DNA from: Saccoglossus kowalevskii
Lineage: Eukaryota; Hemichordata; Enteropneusta; Harrimaniidae
Length of the DNA: 64,000 nucleotides
NCBI RefSeq assembly: GCF_000003605.2
Contig: NW_003135356.1
Location: forward strand, 151,678 to 215,677
Direction of reading: 5' to 3'
A model generated the notes under the pieces. It worked only from the letters and a program-made list of their open reading frames with translations. It had not been told where the DNA came from and did not search any database. This document shows, piece after piece, positions 22,381 through 33,838 of this stretch (positions within the stretch are counted from its first letter, which is position 1; each line of letters starts with the position of its first letter). Both the position numbers and the translations under genes were made by a program.

Positions 22381-23540
22381 ACTGGGCAGAAAGAACATTC
22401 CGTATCACGTGTTAATGTTACATTTCAACTTTTTACTATACCTTGCCAAACTGATTACTGGTTATTGTGTTCTTACATCCCTTGCCTCCCGAAGTGTGAC
22501 AATAATTCTAGAACAAATGGATCCCAAACCCATGCGATTACATAACACGATTTTATGAAACATTGCCCGATTTGATAATATTTATTGGATCGGCAAAATG
22601 CCACAAAATACTGCTAATATTATCAAATCAGAGGGCGTTAGGGCGTTTTACCAAACAGTTTCATGAATGCGTACGAATACAGAGTGTGGGATCGATTTTG
22701 TTCCCAATCCCGGCTGCCAGAGATGTGAAAAATATTTCTCTCTACAAGTCGAGTATTTGAAAATATTGAAGTATCACGTGATAATGACGTGATTTGGCAG
22801 ACTGCGACATCCACAAGAGTTACGAGTGATCATCGGAAACATTCAGTCTTTCAATTCTAATTTGTCAATAACAACATCTAACGTTATTAGAATACTTACA
22901 GTACGATAGGAGAAATCATTTATCGCGTTATATGCAATGCTGGTCCGAGTCAATTTATTCACGACTTTTCTGCTATTCGTATTGCAATCAAGACAATTAT
23001 TTGTGCACATACGTAAAAACACATGTTTGTACTCTCATTCTCAACAAACTCACAGTGTGGACTCAGTTTAAATGTTGTTCGGTCATATAATATACGTAAT
23101 TTATGTTCTACCCAGCGTTCTCTTGCCGAGAAACGGCAAGTAAATGAAGTAGAAACTGTTTGCACATTCCCTAGCCATTTCGTCAACCATAAAAGTATAT
23201 CAGAACAGCGATGGTTGACATAATTTTATTTGAGATCAATTTCAACATTTTCCAATTAACTAAGAATTATTGGCAGTAGTAAACAATATAATTGCTTTCC
23301 TTGTTTAATAGAAATAGAAAGTGTGCGTTTATATCGCCCCCTCATCAACCATGAAGTGTTACACTTGCCTCGTTCACACAACGCTTTCAGTGCAGGTACG
23401 TAGCTCGCCAAAAAACTGCAATGGAAAAGTACTGATCATATCTACTCGTATTTTAATAAACTAATATCGACTCTATAATTTATTTTAAGATTACTCTTAA
23501 AATTATTATTTTTAAAATACTCGTATAATGGATACGATCA
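22381..23540. other. No gene seen
   Basis: AT-rich unique-looking DNA. TACTCGTAT occurs as a direct repeat at about 23442 and 23517, with an AT-rich partly palindromic core between (TTTTAAGATTACTCTTAAAA). Not classifiable. Confidence 0.45.
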
Positions 23541-23870
23541 GCAATTTATCCTCGGGCGGACATCCGGGCTTTTTCACCGCCTGGCAACCCTCGCGGTGAA
23601 AACAAAGGCCAAAAACTCACAGAAAACGGCACTTTGGGATGGTTGTTGAGACTCCCCTGAACAGTTTAACAAGATTAGCCCTACGTGTGTAACATATATA
23701 AATTTGGTTGTTTAGGATTACTTCAAAGTTGAGTTTGCGTTTTCACCGGCTCGACCGGCGTTCCACAGCAGCGCGCAGAGCCCATAGAAATGCATGGTAC
23801 AGTGGTGCGCGTCTTAGTAACGTGGAACGTCTTGTGACGTAGCTCCGCCTCCGAAGATACGCCATTTTTT
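23541..23870 (-). repeat. Family D dispersed repeat, copy C (about 330 bp, inverted)
   Basis: This is the reverse complement of copy A at 7268-7592, with landmarks TTTTCACCGCCTGGCAACC, CACTTTGGGATGGTTGTTGA, AGAGCCCATAGAAATGCATG and ACAGTGGTGCGCGTC. It is the least rearranged pair of long dispersed repeats in the window. The shared block ATGGTACAGTGGTGCGCGTC is identical in both copies, implying relatively recent dispersal. No open frame is conserved between the copies. Confidence 0.78.
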
Positions 23871-25892
23871 ATAGTCGCGCCATTTAGCAACAAAGCGTGT
23901 CTGTGACATAAAATTGGAATAAGGAATGGCGTTGACAGCATTCACGTTGTTTCGATGAGCGGGTGTGCGTCAATAACATATATTTTCTATATGAGAATTG
24001 TTATTTTAATAATGTTTTTTTTTTCGATAACGACATGTACCAATCTGCGTCATGATGACATCACAGTGTAGTGCAGGTCGATGCAATCACGTACTGTCTG
24101 GGTGAATATTGTGCGGTATTCTTGTGATAAGTCATTATGATACATCTTGCCTTGCTTGTCGTAAACATTCAGATACACGACTAAACATGACACCTATGCT
24201 TGCGTTTCCATTTGTTTGCGTCCAGTAGTGTGATTCCATTTCAGTCATGCGCTACTTGTTGCTACGTGACGTAAATGTGACGCACTTTTTCCTAATAAGG
24301 AAGACATTTGAATGCGTTTGTAACACTTCCAAACACGTCTGTAAGGCGCTTTACGGACGAGTGAAATTAATTGTTTCCGGTATCAGGTGTAGAGTGACGT
24401 ATATTATTCCATGATATTGATGTGTGGTTTATAACAAAGGGATAAAAAGAACAAAGTTCGATAAAGTAAACAATTCTTGGCAGATTTTCAAAAATCTTGT
24501 AAAAAGTTTATTTTCAACAGCACAGTATTTTGTAAGAAAGAGTGCATCGTTAATTTAAGTGGTTCATATGAATTGTCATTCCCGGTGATATTATCAATAC
24601 TATAGTTTATTCACATGCTATGGCCTCCACCATTACATTAATTATCGTAATACAAAATTAAAGTTCAAAGTGAAAGAAAGTTTGCACGAATGTTCAATGA
24701 CTTGTGTACATACACTGATATTGTGTCTCTGGGTTTAGCGATTTTAATAGAGTTCATTGTTTGTTGGTTGGTTGATAGTATTAGCAATTGTATTATTAAT
24801 ACTAGTAATAATACTAAAGAGTCATGTGATTCTAGGAATGGTTGGCAGTAATACCGGAAAACCATATAACATTGTTTAATTTAATGTTATGTTTAATAAC
24901 TATTAATAATTATTACAATATATGGAAATAATATATTATGCGATCGTATTTCAATTTATTATTAATGACTATTTACAGATGTTAAATCCGCTTGGGAATT
25001 TACAAATACGCTATTTTGCATAACTATTATACGGCTCCCATCCATCCATCCATCCATCAAACAAATTCAATCTCAGTTATGTTTGCCATTGCCGTAATTC
25101 ATCATAGAGTTACGCTCGATCTTTGCGCTGACCTGTGCTGTTGTACGAATCAACCAGTCAGTTGGTCCGATGAGACTCCATATCCATTTACGACGGGTCA
25201 AAGGTCACTTAGTCGCACTGGATTGATTTACGCGTCTCTGTAATTAGCATCATATTCAACTTGTGGGAGTATTCCCTTAGTAATTGGAAAACAGATATTT
25301 CCCATTCCGAGTTGTCAGTACACTAAGTGATCACATTAACTGATAAGTAGACTTCGTTCATATTTTCAAATAATATCTTTTTTTTTCGACTTTTTTTGAA
25401 ATGCTTCATTCTTCCTTCCTATGGTAGTAGATTATGTGGTAATCTCTGAAGTGATGTTGAGGGAGATAACACAAACGCGACCCACTACCTCAATACAGTC
25501 ATAGTTTTCATAAAGGAATGTACATTTCATTTGAAGATATTACTGGAAGCTCTTTGTAGGCTTGTTCAAAGCGATTGCAAATATCGTAGCAAACAATTGT
25601 ATACAATGGTTCAATATACGCTTATTGATTCCCAGTAAAAGTTGGTAATTTGGTACGAGGTAATAAACACAGCATAATTATTACATGATTTGACTACTGA
25701 CAAATGCGCATGCGCTTTAAATTACTGGTACGTATTCCTAATTCAACTTCCATGTGTATGTATATATTTATAATGCAACACTGACACAACTTGTGTAGTA
25801 GTACACGCACTATTGTAGAAACATTTTACGCAATGTTTGATACATACATACGTATATGCATATTTGATATATTCGTATAATTTCTATAGGTG
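23871..25892. other. No gene seen; short (CATC)n tract
   Basis: AT-rich DNA. A (CATC)5 simple repeat lies at 25039-25058. The stretch 24780-24960 is extremely AT-rich with repeated TTAATAATA words. TGCGCATGCGCTTTAAA at 25705-25721 is the exact inverse of a 17-mer at 52997-53013. Confidence 0.5.
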
Positions 25893-26240
25893 ATTTTCCG
25901 TTCACATCGAGATCTCGCATATTGCGAGAAAGGTGCGGACTCGAAACATATGCCATAAAGATCGAATGATTTGATTTTGAATTTATGTTTCTTTTTTTAT
26001 AGCTCAATGTCGTAATGGAGATACTTGAGAAGGGAATATTGCGTTGAGATATCCTTACTTTCATCGAAATTAATCATCGTCAAATTTAGTACATTGTTAA
26101 ACGTGGAAATACCCAAAAATACTTTCGCGTTTGTCGAATAGCATGCAATGTTTGACACCACTACGACGCTGTGACATTTGTTCGTCCTGTTTCTCGTTCG
26201 ATTTCACGCATAACGCGTGATCTCTCAGTCAACGGAAAAT
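25893..26240 (+). mobile_element. Family GA element, complete copy (about 348 bp)
   Basis: The left arm is ATTTTCCGTTCACATCGAGA followed by TCTCGCATATTGCGAG. The right arm reads CACGCATAACGCGTGATCTC then AGTCAACGGAAAAT. An extended terminus GGTGATTTTCCGTTCA agrees with the inverse of the right end at the window start. The arms have a second inner palindrome (CGCATATTGCG and ACGCATAACGCGT). There is no transposase frame. Confidence 0.75.
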
Positions 26241-27228
26241 GGTCTGTTTATATGAGTTACTGTGTTCACACACACAAACCAGACAATCGGTGAGACTAAA
26301 TGCTTCCTGGTTTAGTGTATAATTTGCAACAACTTACAATGCTTTTCGTTGTAATTTTTCTCATCTATTTTTTTGCATTCTGGGTGGTATTATTTTTTAA
26401 ATGAAATTAAATTGTAGCACTCCCTGAGATTGCCGTAACGTTGTACAATTTTATACCAATATTCGAAGTAAGGTACTACTCAGTGACTCATCTCCATGAC
26501 GATTGGGCAATGGCATAATTAGTTTAAAACAACCCATGCATAGTAGTATTGTTTACGACACTGTTACATACGGGTAATTATTTTTCATTTAGCCAGACAG
26601 GCAATTCTCGGTACTTGCTATACAATGCAAAAAAAAAAAAAAAAAAAAGCGTAAACCAACACTTTACGAACATTATAACTACAATGTTAACAGAATGAAT
26701 GACAATTGCTATTAGTGATTTTTATGTTTATTGAAAAAAAAAAAAAAAAACATTTTTCAATGACGAATACTACTGTGACTTTGTCCTATCCCACAGAGTT
26801 ATACAACCTTCTTATTACAGAAAATCTTATTTTTTCAGACGTCTGGTGTGTACTGGTACCAAACATCTAAAAAATAAGAGAATTCAACACTATCTTCAAT
26901 ACTAGTTCAAACGACAATGCGCCTGAAGTTAAAACGTCTAATGAGACACCTGTGTCTTTTCGCAATCTGAAACTTAAAAAAACATCTATCAGTAGGACTG
27001 GGCATAAGCCTTGTGTTTTATAAGGCCTTGACAATTCATTCAATAAAGGTTATGTTGTAGTATTCGGGATCGCGTGACATCATCATTTTACAATGTCATG
27101 ATAGTAGTCGTTCATGTTGCAGTCCCAAAAATGCGTAACATCTAATACTATGCTCAGCTACCAATTTGCGGAATACTAGCTTGTTTGCGCTATCATTCGA
27201 ATATAAGGCGAATATGAATAATGAACGG
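26241..27228. other. No gene seen; two poly(A) runs
   Basis: Two uninterrupted A-runs of about 20 (26629-26648) and 17 (26734-26750) bases. They are not preceded by a recognisable SINE or LINE body or bracketed by clear target duplications, so they are described as simple repeats. Confidence 0.55.
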
Positions 27229-27321
27229 TTAAAGGGCGGTGGTCGTCGCGCCGCTTCCTGTTAGATATGGGACTCATAGTGAAATTCGAACACGCGCTGG
27301 GCGACGACCACCACAATTTAA
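27229..27321 (+). mobile_element. MITE-1 copy d, short subfamily (93 bp)
   Basis: A miniature version of MITE-1 with arms TTAAAGGGCGGTGGTCGTCG and GGGCGACGACCACCACAATT then TAA at the right. Only about 45 bp separate the arms. The inner sequence CTTCCTGTTAGATATGGGAC then TCATAG is shared with the fragment at 35458-35522 and defines a subfamily distinct from the ~290-bp form. TTAA is present at both edges. Confidence 0.85.
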
Positions 27322-28547
27322 TACAATGTTGATTCATGTATATTTAAACGACAGTAGACCTGTAAAATGTTAATAACAGGCGATGAATTTGTATATTTAC
27401 GCATATCTCACTTTTACATAGTTTGAAACACGTAAATGCACGCGCACACATGACCCTGGGTAACTTGATGTGCTGTTACCTATATATGTAGCTTGTTTGA
27501 CATGAAACTAATCTCAACTGGGTGTCACGATACTGAGTGAAATTCCGCATGTATTGATAGTGCATTATGGTAACAATAATGAATTCTCACGGTATCATAT
27601 CGAGTTTTATATCGATGATACACTTCGTAGCCTTAAGAATATTTCGCATTGCATCGATCGCACCATAGCCCATGTTTGCCCGCAGTGCAATATAGACCTA
27701 CTAGCTAAATAATCTGAAGATCAAAACAAGATAAATGTATGAACAATATTTAAGTTGCCATGGTGACGATAGGTGTCTTAAAAACGAAGCGGGGATCTAG
27801 TTAGTAAATAATGTCCGTCTCATTGTTGAGTTACATTTCGATAAGTAGTCCATTTCCCTTGTATCAAGTCTGAGCGTTATTGCAACATTATTTCCATATC
27901 AGTTTCTATTGTTGACAGTTTATTTCAATGAATGTGACTAATTCACGAACAACTACAAAATTCACGTCGTGCGTTTATTCATTATTATTGAAAAACAGTT
28001 TGGAGACTCAACGATTTATTTAGTAATAATAGTCTTGTTAGCGGTACGTTGACCTTACTATACACTAATTACATAAGGGTTAGACTCGTACGCGCACGTG
28101 AGCGATAGTAGGCAATAACCCACGTCATCTGGTGGATACCGCCAAAGCCGGACATTTAAAGAAAATTACGGAGAGTGGCGGTATGTATTTAATTCGGACT
28201 ATTGCGTCACTCTAAGCAGCATTATTGCATACTCCATCGATAGAACTAAATAGGTTGCTTGTATATATAAGTAATATACACAAAATGTAGTTACGATGTT
28301 TTGTAAGACCTTTTGGATAGTAGCCTTTCGCAAGTAGTATCTAAGTACATAGTCAACATGTAATAGATATGTATATTTTTCCCAAATTTTGTTTACTGAA
28401 CTCAATAGCAACAGTATAAAAATAGCTCTATAGTATGTTTTTGCCGTTTTACAACGGAACGGAATTGTAGGGATAATAAAACTGGCGTCAACAGACGATT
28501 ATTTTCAGTGCGTGTAACTGATCAAGTATGAGCCGTCGCACTGCGGC
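27322..28547. other. No gene seen
   Basis: AT-rich unique-looking DNA. No array or dispersed repeat recognised. Confidence 0.5.
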
Positions 28548-28770
28548 ATCAAATGTTTACATTTCTGTCAACCGGCAGAGTGTGTGATAAGAAATGTCGC
28601 ACGGACTGGCGTTAACATTGCCCCATAAGCTGTTTTATTAACAGTAGCAGAAAACGCCGTTATTTTATCATTGGAAGTGAACGACCGATTTTCGCCAACC
28701 AGGCACTGCGTACGCACACGCGCGCGGAACGTAAAATAGGTGCGACGGGCCTATAAATATCAGGCGCATA
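28548..28770 (+). repeat. Family E dispersed repeat, copy 1
   Basis: This aligns in the same orientation with 31757-32020. Shared blocks in order are ATGTTTACATTT, GATAAGAAATG versus GATAAAAAATG, AAGCTGTTTTATTA versus AAGTTGTTTCATTA, AACGCCGTTATTTTATC versus AACGCCTTCATTTTATC, AACGACCGATT, and CGCGCGGAACGTAAA followed by GTGCGACGG. It is about 40 bp shorter than copy 2 because of a gap in the middle. It has no inverted ends or open frame. The class is unknown. Confidence 0.65.
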
Positions 28771-30396
28771 TGTTTTAGCAACTAGTGTTCTGTTTGTTTT
28801 TGTTTACTCGAATAATTAATAACAATGTGGCGTGATTTTTAAAGTAATTTGGATTGCCTTAAACGTCTGGTTTGTTTGAATGTTTTTAAAACTAATATTT
28901 TCTATATATAACACAAATACAAGGATGTGGTTCTGAGACCAGGAAATATAAACAATTACAGTCTTATACACAGAACCATGTAACAACGCGTAATCAATCA
29001 CGTGACATTACATGTGATTGTATTAATCACTAGAATGTAAATCACAGTCATCCGAAATGCCAAAGCTTACTGAAATCCGATTCCGTTTTATTTCAGCTCG
29101 AATGATAAGATTAATAGAATGAAATCAATCGAATATTTTTTATTACGGACGCTTGGTCTTATAAAAATCTCTGAAACATATATCGGTTTTATATTCCACA
29201 ACCATTGTACTTATTGCTATGGGATAATGTGTATCACTGCCATTCAATGTATTTTGTAATTATTTCAATCGTGTTGCTACACCGTAGTATCACGTCATCC
29301 CATACCCATATATGGCTCATTCATTTCCTGCTTGCATTGTGAATTGGAATCTCACAATAACGTGGTTGATGAGATTGCGAAAAATAACTGAAAAGTGGAT
29401 TTAGACACGGAAATGGTTCCTCCAACAGTCTTACGTGGAATAGATGTGGGAGAAAAAAACATACGCGGTTTTCGATTATAAAATTTGCGGATTTCGTTTT
29501 ATATTACATCAGCATCATTAATTAATAATTGTATGACGTATTCGTCACGTGACTGTAAAATGTAAATTACATAGATGCACATCGGAAATACAAAACTTTT
29601 GTTGACTTCGTCATTCACGTACAATTTGAAGATTCTTTTGTGATCATGTTACATTATTGCATCACTGTTTACTAGTACATGTCGTAAAGCTTATAATATA
29701 AGATCAGTATATCCTTCAAAGCATCCACAAAAATCTACGATTCTTTCTCAAAATGAAGCAAAAAACAAAATTGTAGTTTCAAATATATTTGAAAACATTG
29801 CCATTATTGTCACGGTTATCTTACGAGCTGTTATTAATACGACAGCTAATAATAATAATTGTATAGCGATGGAAAGCAGTGAAATAATTGTTAGATACCC
29901 AGGCTGGAATATGTGCGACTTTATTTAGTAAACTACAATAGTGAACGCATTTGCACTGGCCAAAAAAATGTTAACAAATGTAATTCGTGTCACAAATAAT
30001 CAATTAATAACCTGATTTGTGGTGTAATAGACATCGGGAGTAGATGGCCACTGATATCTCGCTGCGGGATTTGCTCTCTAATTGAGTACCTCTTTCTCCT
30101 TTCATCTCGACTACTGTTAAAAATTGTATAGGTCAGGAACACTATAAAAATAGTGCAACATTACACGCTATCTTGTGATGATTGAAAGGGCTGGAGGAGG
30201 TGCCTCTGGTCATGGGTGCACCAACGGCCTCCTGAAGCTATGGACTAAAGGTGTAGTGTATGTTTTGTGCGTTGCTAGGGGACATAAATCTACCATGATG
30301 CTGTGCGATACAGCGTCGCCATTTGTCTACGCTACAAACGTCATTTGTACGTTTCATGCGCCAACAATACGCACTCGACGCGCAACGGAAAAATAA
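28771..30396. other. No gene seen; weak family GB relic
   Basis: AT-rich DNA. At 30043-30078 GATGGCCACTGATATCTCGC followed by TGCGGGATTTGCTCTC resembles the left arm of family GB with several mismatches. A 73-codon frame at 30175-30396 on the plus strand has glycine-rich residues at its start but no recognisable domain. Confidence 0.45.
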
Positions 30397-30860
30397 CCGC
30401 CATTTGCTTGGAGTTTTACTGGAAAACAAACGTACTCTGTTATTTATGAGTATAGACGTAGTCCCAATAAGTGTGTAAAAAATGAAGGAGACAGTGCTCA
30501 ACAACAGGAAGACTTTACTTACTTGGAGAGTATCATTTCCTCCAACGACAATAAAGTTTTCAAAGCTAATAACTCAGTTGATGACCAAATCCAATTTACC
30601 GGAAACACCAATAAACAGCGGATTGCAATATACTTTTATTTCACAAGATACACGCTCAATAATTTATACGAAAAGTGCATTAGTTGTAAAGTGTACTATG
30701 ACAGGGCATTTATTAAGATGTATCGTAAGGGGAGCCAGGTGCACATCTTTAATATCATAAGACGCGATACCAAAATTAGTTCTATTGCTTTATTCGTAAT
30801 GCAAACATCTTTTCGCCGCACAATGTACACACAACCATTAGGTGATTTATTAGAAAAGTA
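30397..30860 (+). pseudogene. Possible relic of a non-LTR retrotransposon reverse transcriptase (C-terminal part)
   Basis: One reading frame is free of stops for about 154 codons in AT-rich DNA. Without requiring a start codon, it encodes EDFTYLESIISSND and, about 45 residues later, LYEKCISCKVYYD. In LINE reverse transcriptases the palm/thumb boundary commonly reads FxYLGSxISxD, followed 40-50 residues on by a LYxxCVxxxLLYG-like segment. The order and spacing match, but the diagnostic glycine after YL is E here and the second motif lacks the G. No catalytic FADD box, endonuclease or poly(A) tail is seen. It may also be a chance open frame. The resemblance is from memory of family patterns and is unsearched. 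Confidence 0.28.
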
Positions 30861-31589
30861 GGTACTATGCCAATACTAATCAAGTCTTGAATTCAGCTAT
30901 ATTAATAAAAACACGCGTATACGTCATCAAGTCGTTATATGGGTTGTGTAGGGGGGCGGGGTGATGTGGTAGGTTTCGTTATTGCGGTGTATCTTGTAAT
31001 TTCTTTAGAGGTTAAATTGAACTTGATATTTACATGACGTGTGTGATTCATGGACCTGGATGCATTGTAATTTGAGTTTAGGGATGTTGAATCTTGATGT
31101 TGGTGTGAATGAATCAATAATTCAGATCGATCGTAGCGCAACGGAGCAGCGTGTCCGTGAACGTGAATTTTAATTCTACAACGAAAATCCACCCGTATCC
31201 TATGTAACTCAATGTGAAGGTCACATGAACTGACGAGTGTTTGCATTCGATTACTTTTACTTGACACAAAGAATCATTATGCTGCTATATGATACAACGC
31301 TGGTTATACAGCTCTGTCACGTTTGTGGTATGTGGTTTCTGCAGCAATTTACGTTGCAAACGTAAGATAGGATCTAGTACGGCTTTAGTTGCATTTGAAT
31401 TTTTTGAACAAAGCAGTCAAGAGGAATAACAGGGGCATACATGACAATATTACGTGCCACCTGCGCAGACTGAGATGCAATCATAATGAGTACACGAATG
31501 AGTATGAGATATCACAGATAATAATGCTGAACAGCCACTGTGCAGCACGCGTTATGTAAATAAATGTATTTTACACGCGCCATGAACGA
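30861..31589. other. No gene seen
   Basis: No supported feature. A G-run GGGGGGCGGGG lies at 30951. A 110-codon minus-strand frame at 30935-31267 has histidine- and serine-rich low-information content and is not called. Confidence 0.5.
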
Positions 31590-31745
31590 CATGACGCGTT
31601 ATTCACGCCGCGATAAACGGCGCGTTACGTACGTCACAAACGGCGCGGCGCGTTACATACGTCATAGATGACATGGCACATTACATACGTCACAGACCAC
31701 GCGACCAGTTACAAACATAGAAGACAATACGGCGCGTTATAACTG
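31590..31745. repeat. 28-bp tandem array with ACGTCA core, about 5.5 copies
   Basis: The unit reads approximately GGCGCGTTACATACGTCACA plus GA-rich filler. Anchors CGCGTTAC or variants fall at 31595, 31621, 31649, 31677, 31705 and 31733, giving an exact 28-bp period apart from the first interval of 26. Most units carry TACGTCA, a CRE-half-like word. The array lies directly upstream of family E copy 2. Confidence 0.85.
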
Positions 31746-31756
31746 TGACACTGTGA

Positions 31757-32020
31757 CAGTATATGTTTACATTTTACCAGCCAAAATGCGAATGTCTGAT
31801 AAAAAATGACATGTATCGATCATCAATAGTTCGTGAACTGCTGTGACAAGGTCGTCCACAAGTTGTTTCATTAGCAAAGACACAATATTTAATATATATT
31901 AAGAACAACGAACAACGCCTTCATTTTATCTCTGGGTGCAAACGACCGATTCTTGTCTCTGCGCTCGCGCATGCACGCGGAACGTAAACAAGTGCGACGG
32001 CCTGTACACGTCAAGCCAAT
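31757..32020 (+). repeat. Family E dispersed repeat, copy 2
   Basis: The partner of 28548-28770 (see that entry for blocks). The copy has an extra segment around 31815-31860 and 31885-31910. It is bracketed by a 28-bp array on the left and a 32-33 bp array on the right, so the whole 31.6-32.1 kb block may be one composite element. The 28.5 kb copy lacks those arrays. Confidence 0.65.
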
Positions 32021-32044
32021 GCATTACATACGTCACATCCGACG

Positions 32045-32135
32045 TGGAATGCCGATTGGTCCCTGTAATCTAGAAGATGCATGGTGATTGGCCCTCTGTA
32101 ATCTAAAAGACGCATGTTGATTGATTTCATTGTAA
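32045..32135. repeat. 32-33 bp tandem repeat, about 3 copies
   Basis: The word GATTGG or GATTGA followed by a TGTAATCTARAAGA block recurs at 32054, 32086 and 32119. Two units carry ATTGG, the inverse of a CCAAT box. The units degrade toward the right. Confidence 0.7.
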
Positions 32136-32384
32136 TGAAATATATGCAAGATAATTGATGCATTTATTGACACGACAAGGTAAGCGGCTCCACGGCATGT
32201 TATGATAAACGCCATTTTACGATGGCCGATTCGCCATTGAAAGAGTAATGAGCATAGTCATTAAGCAACATCTCTCTCATGTGTAATTTTTAAATGTTTT
32301 TAAACAAGGCGACAGTTTTTTTATGTGCATTCTCGCCAGCGCTGACGGATAGTGTATTTTTTTCACATAGGCCATATTCATGTT
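32136..32384. other. No gene seen
   Basis: Short unique-looking spacer, AT-rich. Confidence 0.45.
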
Positions 32385-32629
32385 TGTGACTACAAGGCAT
32401 GCGCGAGATATAGCCAAATATGGCGACTTTGACTGTTGGCCAGATCAACGATAGATATTTTAGGTGGTTGAAGGTTTCAAAGGAATCGTAGGTAATTAGT
32501 GCAAGTCGTGGCCAGGTCAAACCTCATCATTGTAATTCCCATTAAAAGGGGCGCGTTGGATTGTGGGAAAATCAATGTTTATTAAAACAAATGTCGTACA
32601 TGTGCAGCGCGACGACCACCGACCTTTAA
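32385..32629 (+). mobile_element. MITE-1 copy e (left arm eroded)
   Basis: The right arm is intact: CATGTGCAGCGCGACGACCA, then CCGACCTTTAA. The left arm has lost its outer part and begins with GCATGCGCGAGATATAG. The interior contains GGCGACTTTGACTGTTGG, a GGCCAGGTCAAACCTCATC block and GCGCGTTGGATTGTGGGAAA as in copy a. Minus-strand frames overlapping it are by-products. Confidence 0.8.
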
Positions 32630-33767
32630 CCAAGTTCTCCAAAGTCTTATTCGTTAGTGAATGAATCTCGGCCAGTGGAATTGGGCTCTCATTCTGTCTG
32701 TGGCACACTCATCCAGGGTAGGGGTCAACCCGTTTTGGAGTTCTGCCTAATTTGTACTGTGTGTATTTGATTCTTTCCACAAACGAACTTGCACTGGTTT
32801 TCCAAAATTGCAAAATAAGTTATGTAAACATGGTGAAAACATATACAACACTTTTATTCTACTACCTTGTATTTTTTCACTGTCAATTTTTTTTCGCAGG
32901 AAACTAATTTACATGAAAGTGACTGCGATGTCTAATGACATCCAGTTAAGTGTCAATATCTGCGTACCCGGGGAACTATGGCGCCAACACGACAATTATT
33001 AGCAGTTTTCGCGTTTTAATTAACATTAAGAAATGGACATTTGCTCTTGTAAATTTCAGTTTGACATTAGTTTTTAGTAAATTCAATGGGAGGTTCTTTA
33101 CTACAGGATGTTGTACTTATTTTCATTTTGCGTGCGTGTGCGTGTGCGTGCACTGCTTTGCAAGAACCTGATTAAAATCGGTTCACATTACTTTACTATT
33201 GTAGTATAATACTGCATGTGGGGAAACCAAAGTGCATTATCGAGAACTAATACGTTTTTTTATTATTTGCAGTACAAATTGTAATATTTGTTTGATAATA
33301 AAAATAAAAAGATTATTACGTCTGTGCAATGATTATTATTGTTCGCGGCCAAACAATTTGGCCATATTACCATTGTTTCATCTATTCATTTTGTGTCACC
33401 AGAAATACATATTTAGTTTATGCTGACCCATAATCCAGTGTAGTTATCAATTTATGCAATATCAAACTGAAACATTTAAAATTACATGTTCTCATTCATA
33501 TTTTATCACGTTTCCTCTTATTGGGCGAATTGACGAGACAAAATATAATCGACATTCGTCAATACCGACAATCGGAAACACCGGCTTCCCGAAGTTTACC
33601 GAGCTACAAGTTTTACATTCACATTGTTAATGATAACATGGAAATGTACCTTTACATATACACCATGCCGTCGTATTTTGAACAGTTGTCAGGATTCTGT
33701 TGAAAAAAACAAACAGCAAAGCTTAGAATATGATGTAGCAGAATGACGAGATAATAAATCCTGCACG
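32630..33767. other. No gene seen; short (TGCG)n tract
   Basis: AT-rich DNA with a GCGTGCGTGTGCGTGTGCG simple tract at about 33130-33152. Short plus-strand frames (32808-33426) are low-complexity and aromatic-rich, as expected for translated AT-rich DNA. Confidence 0.5.
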
Positions 33768-33838
33768 CAAATGGCTGCAGAGATCTCGTTGGGAGCGAGA
33801 GTCACGTGACTTGCTCTCGCCTTTCGAAAAATGTTTCT
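33768..33838 (+). mobile_element. Family GB element, left-arm fragment
   Basis: CAAATGGCTGCAGAGATCTC followed by GTTGGGAGCGAGAGTCACGTGAC and CGAAAAATGTTTCTTTCTCT matches the left arm and inner block of the 51.0 and 38.1 kb copies. No right arm is found within about 400 bp. Confidence 0.65.

Noticed and set aside
22051-22398. 115-codon minus-strand frame over the 40-bp array
   Set aside because: By-product of the tandem array.
26629-26750. Poly(A) tails of two retroposons
   Set aside because: No retroposon body, polyadenylation context or target duplications could be recognised next to the A-runs.
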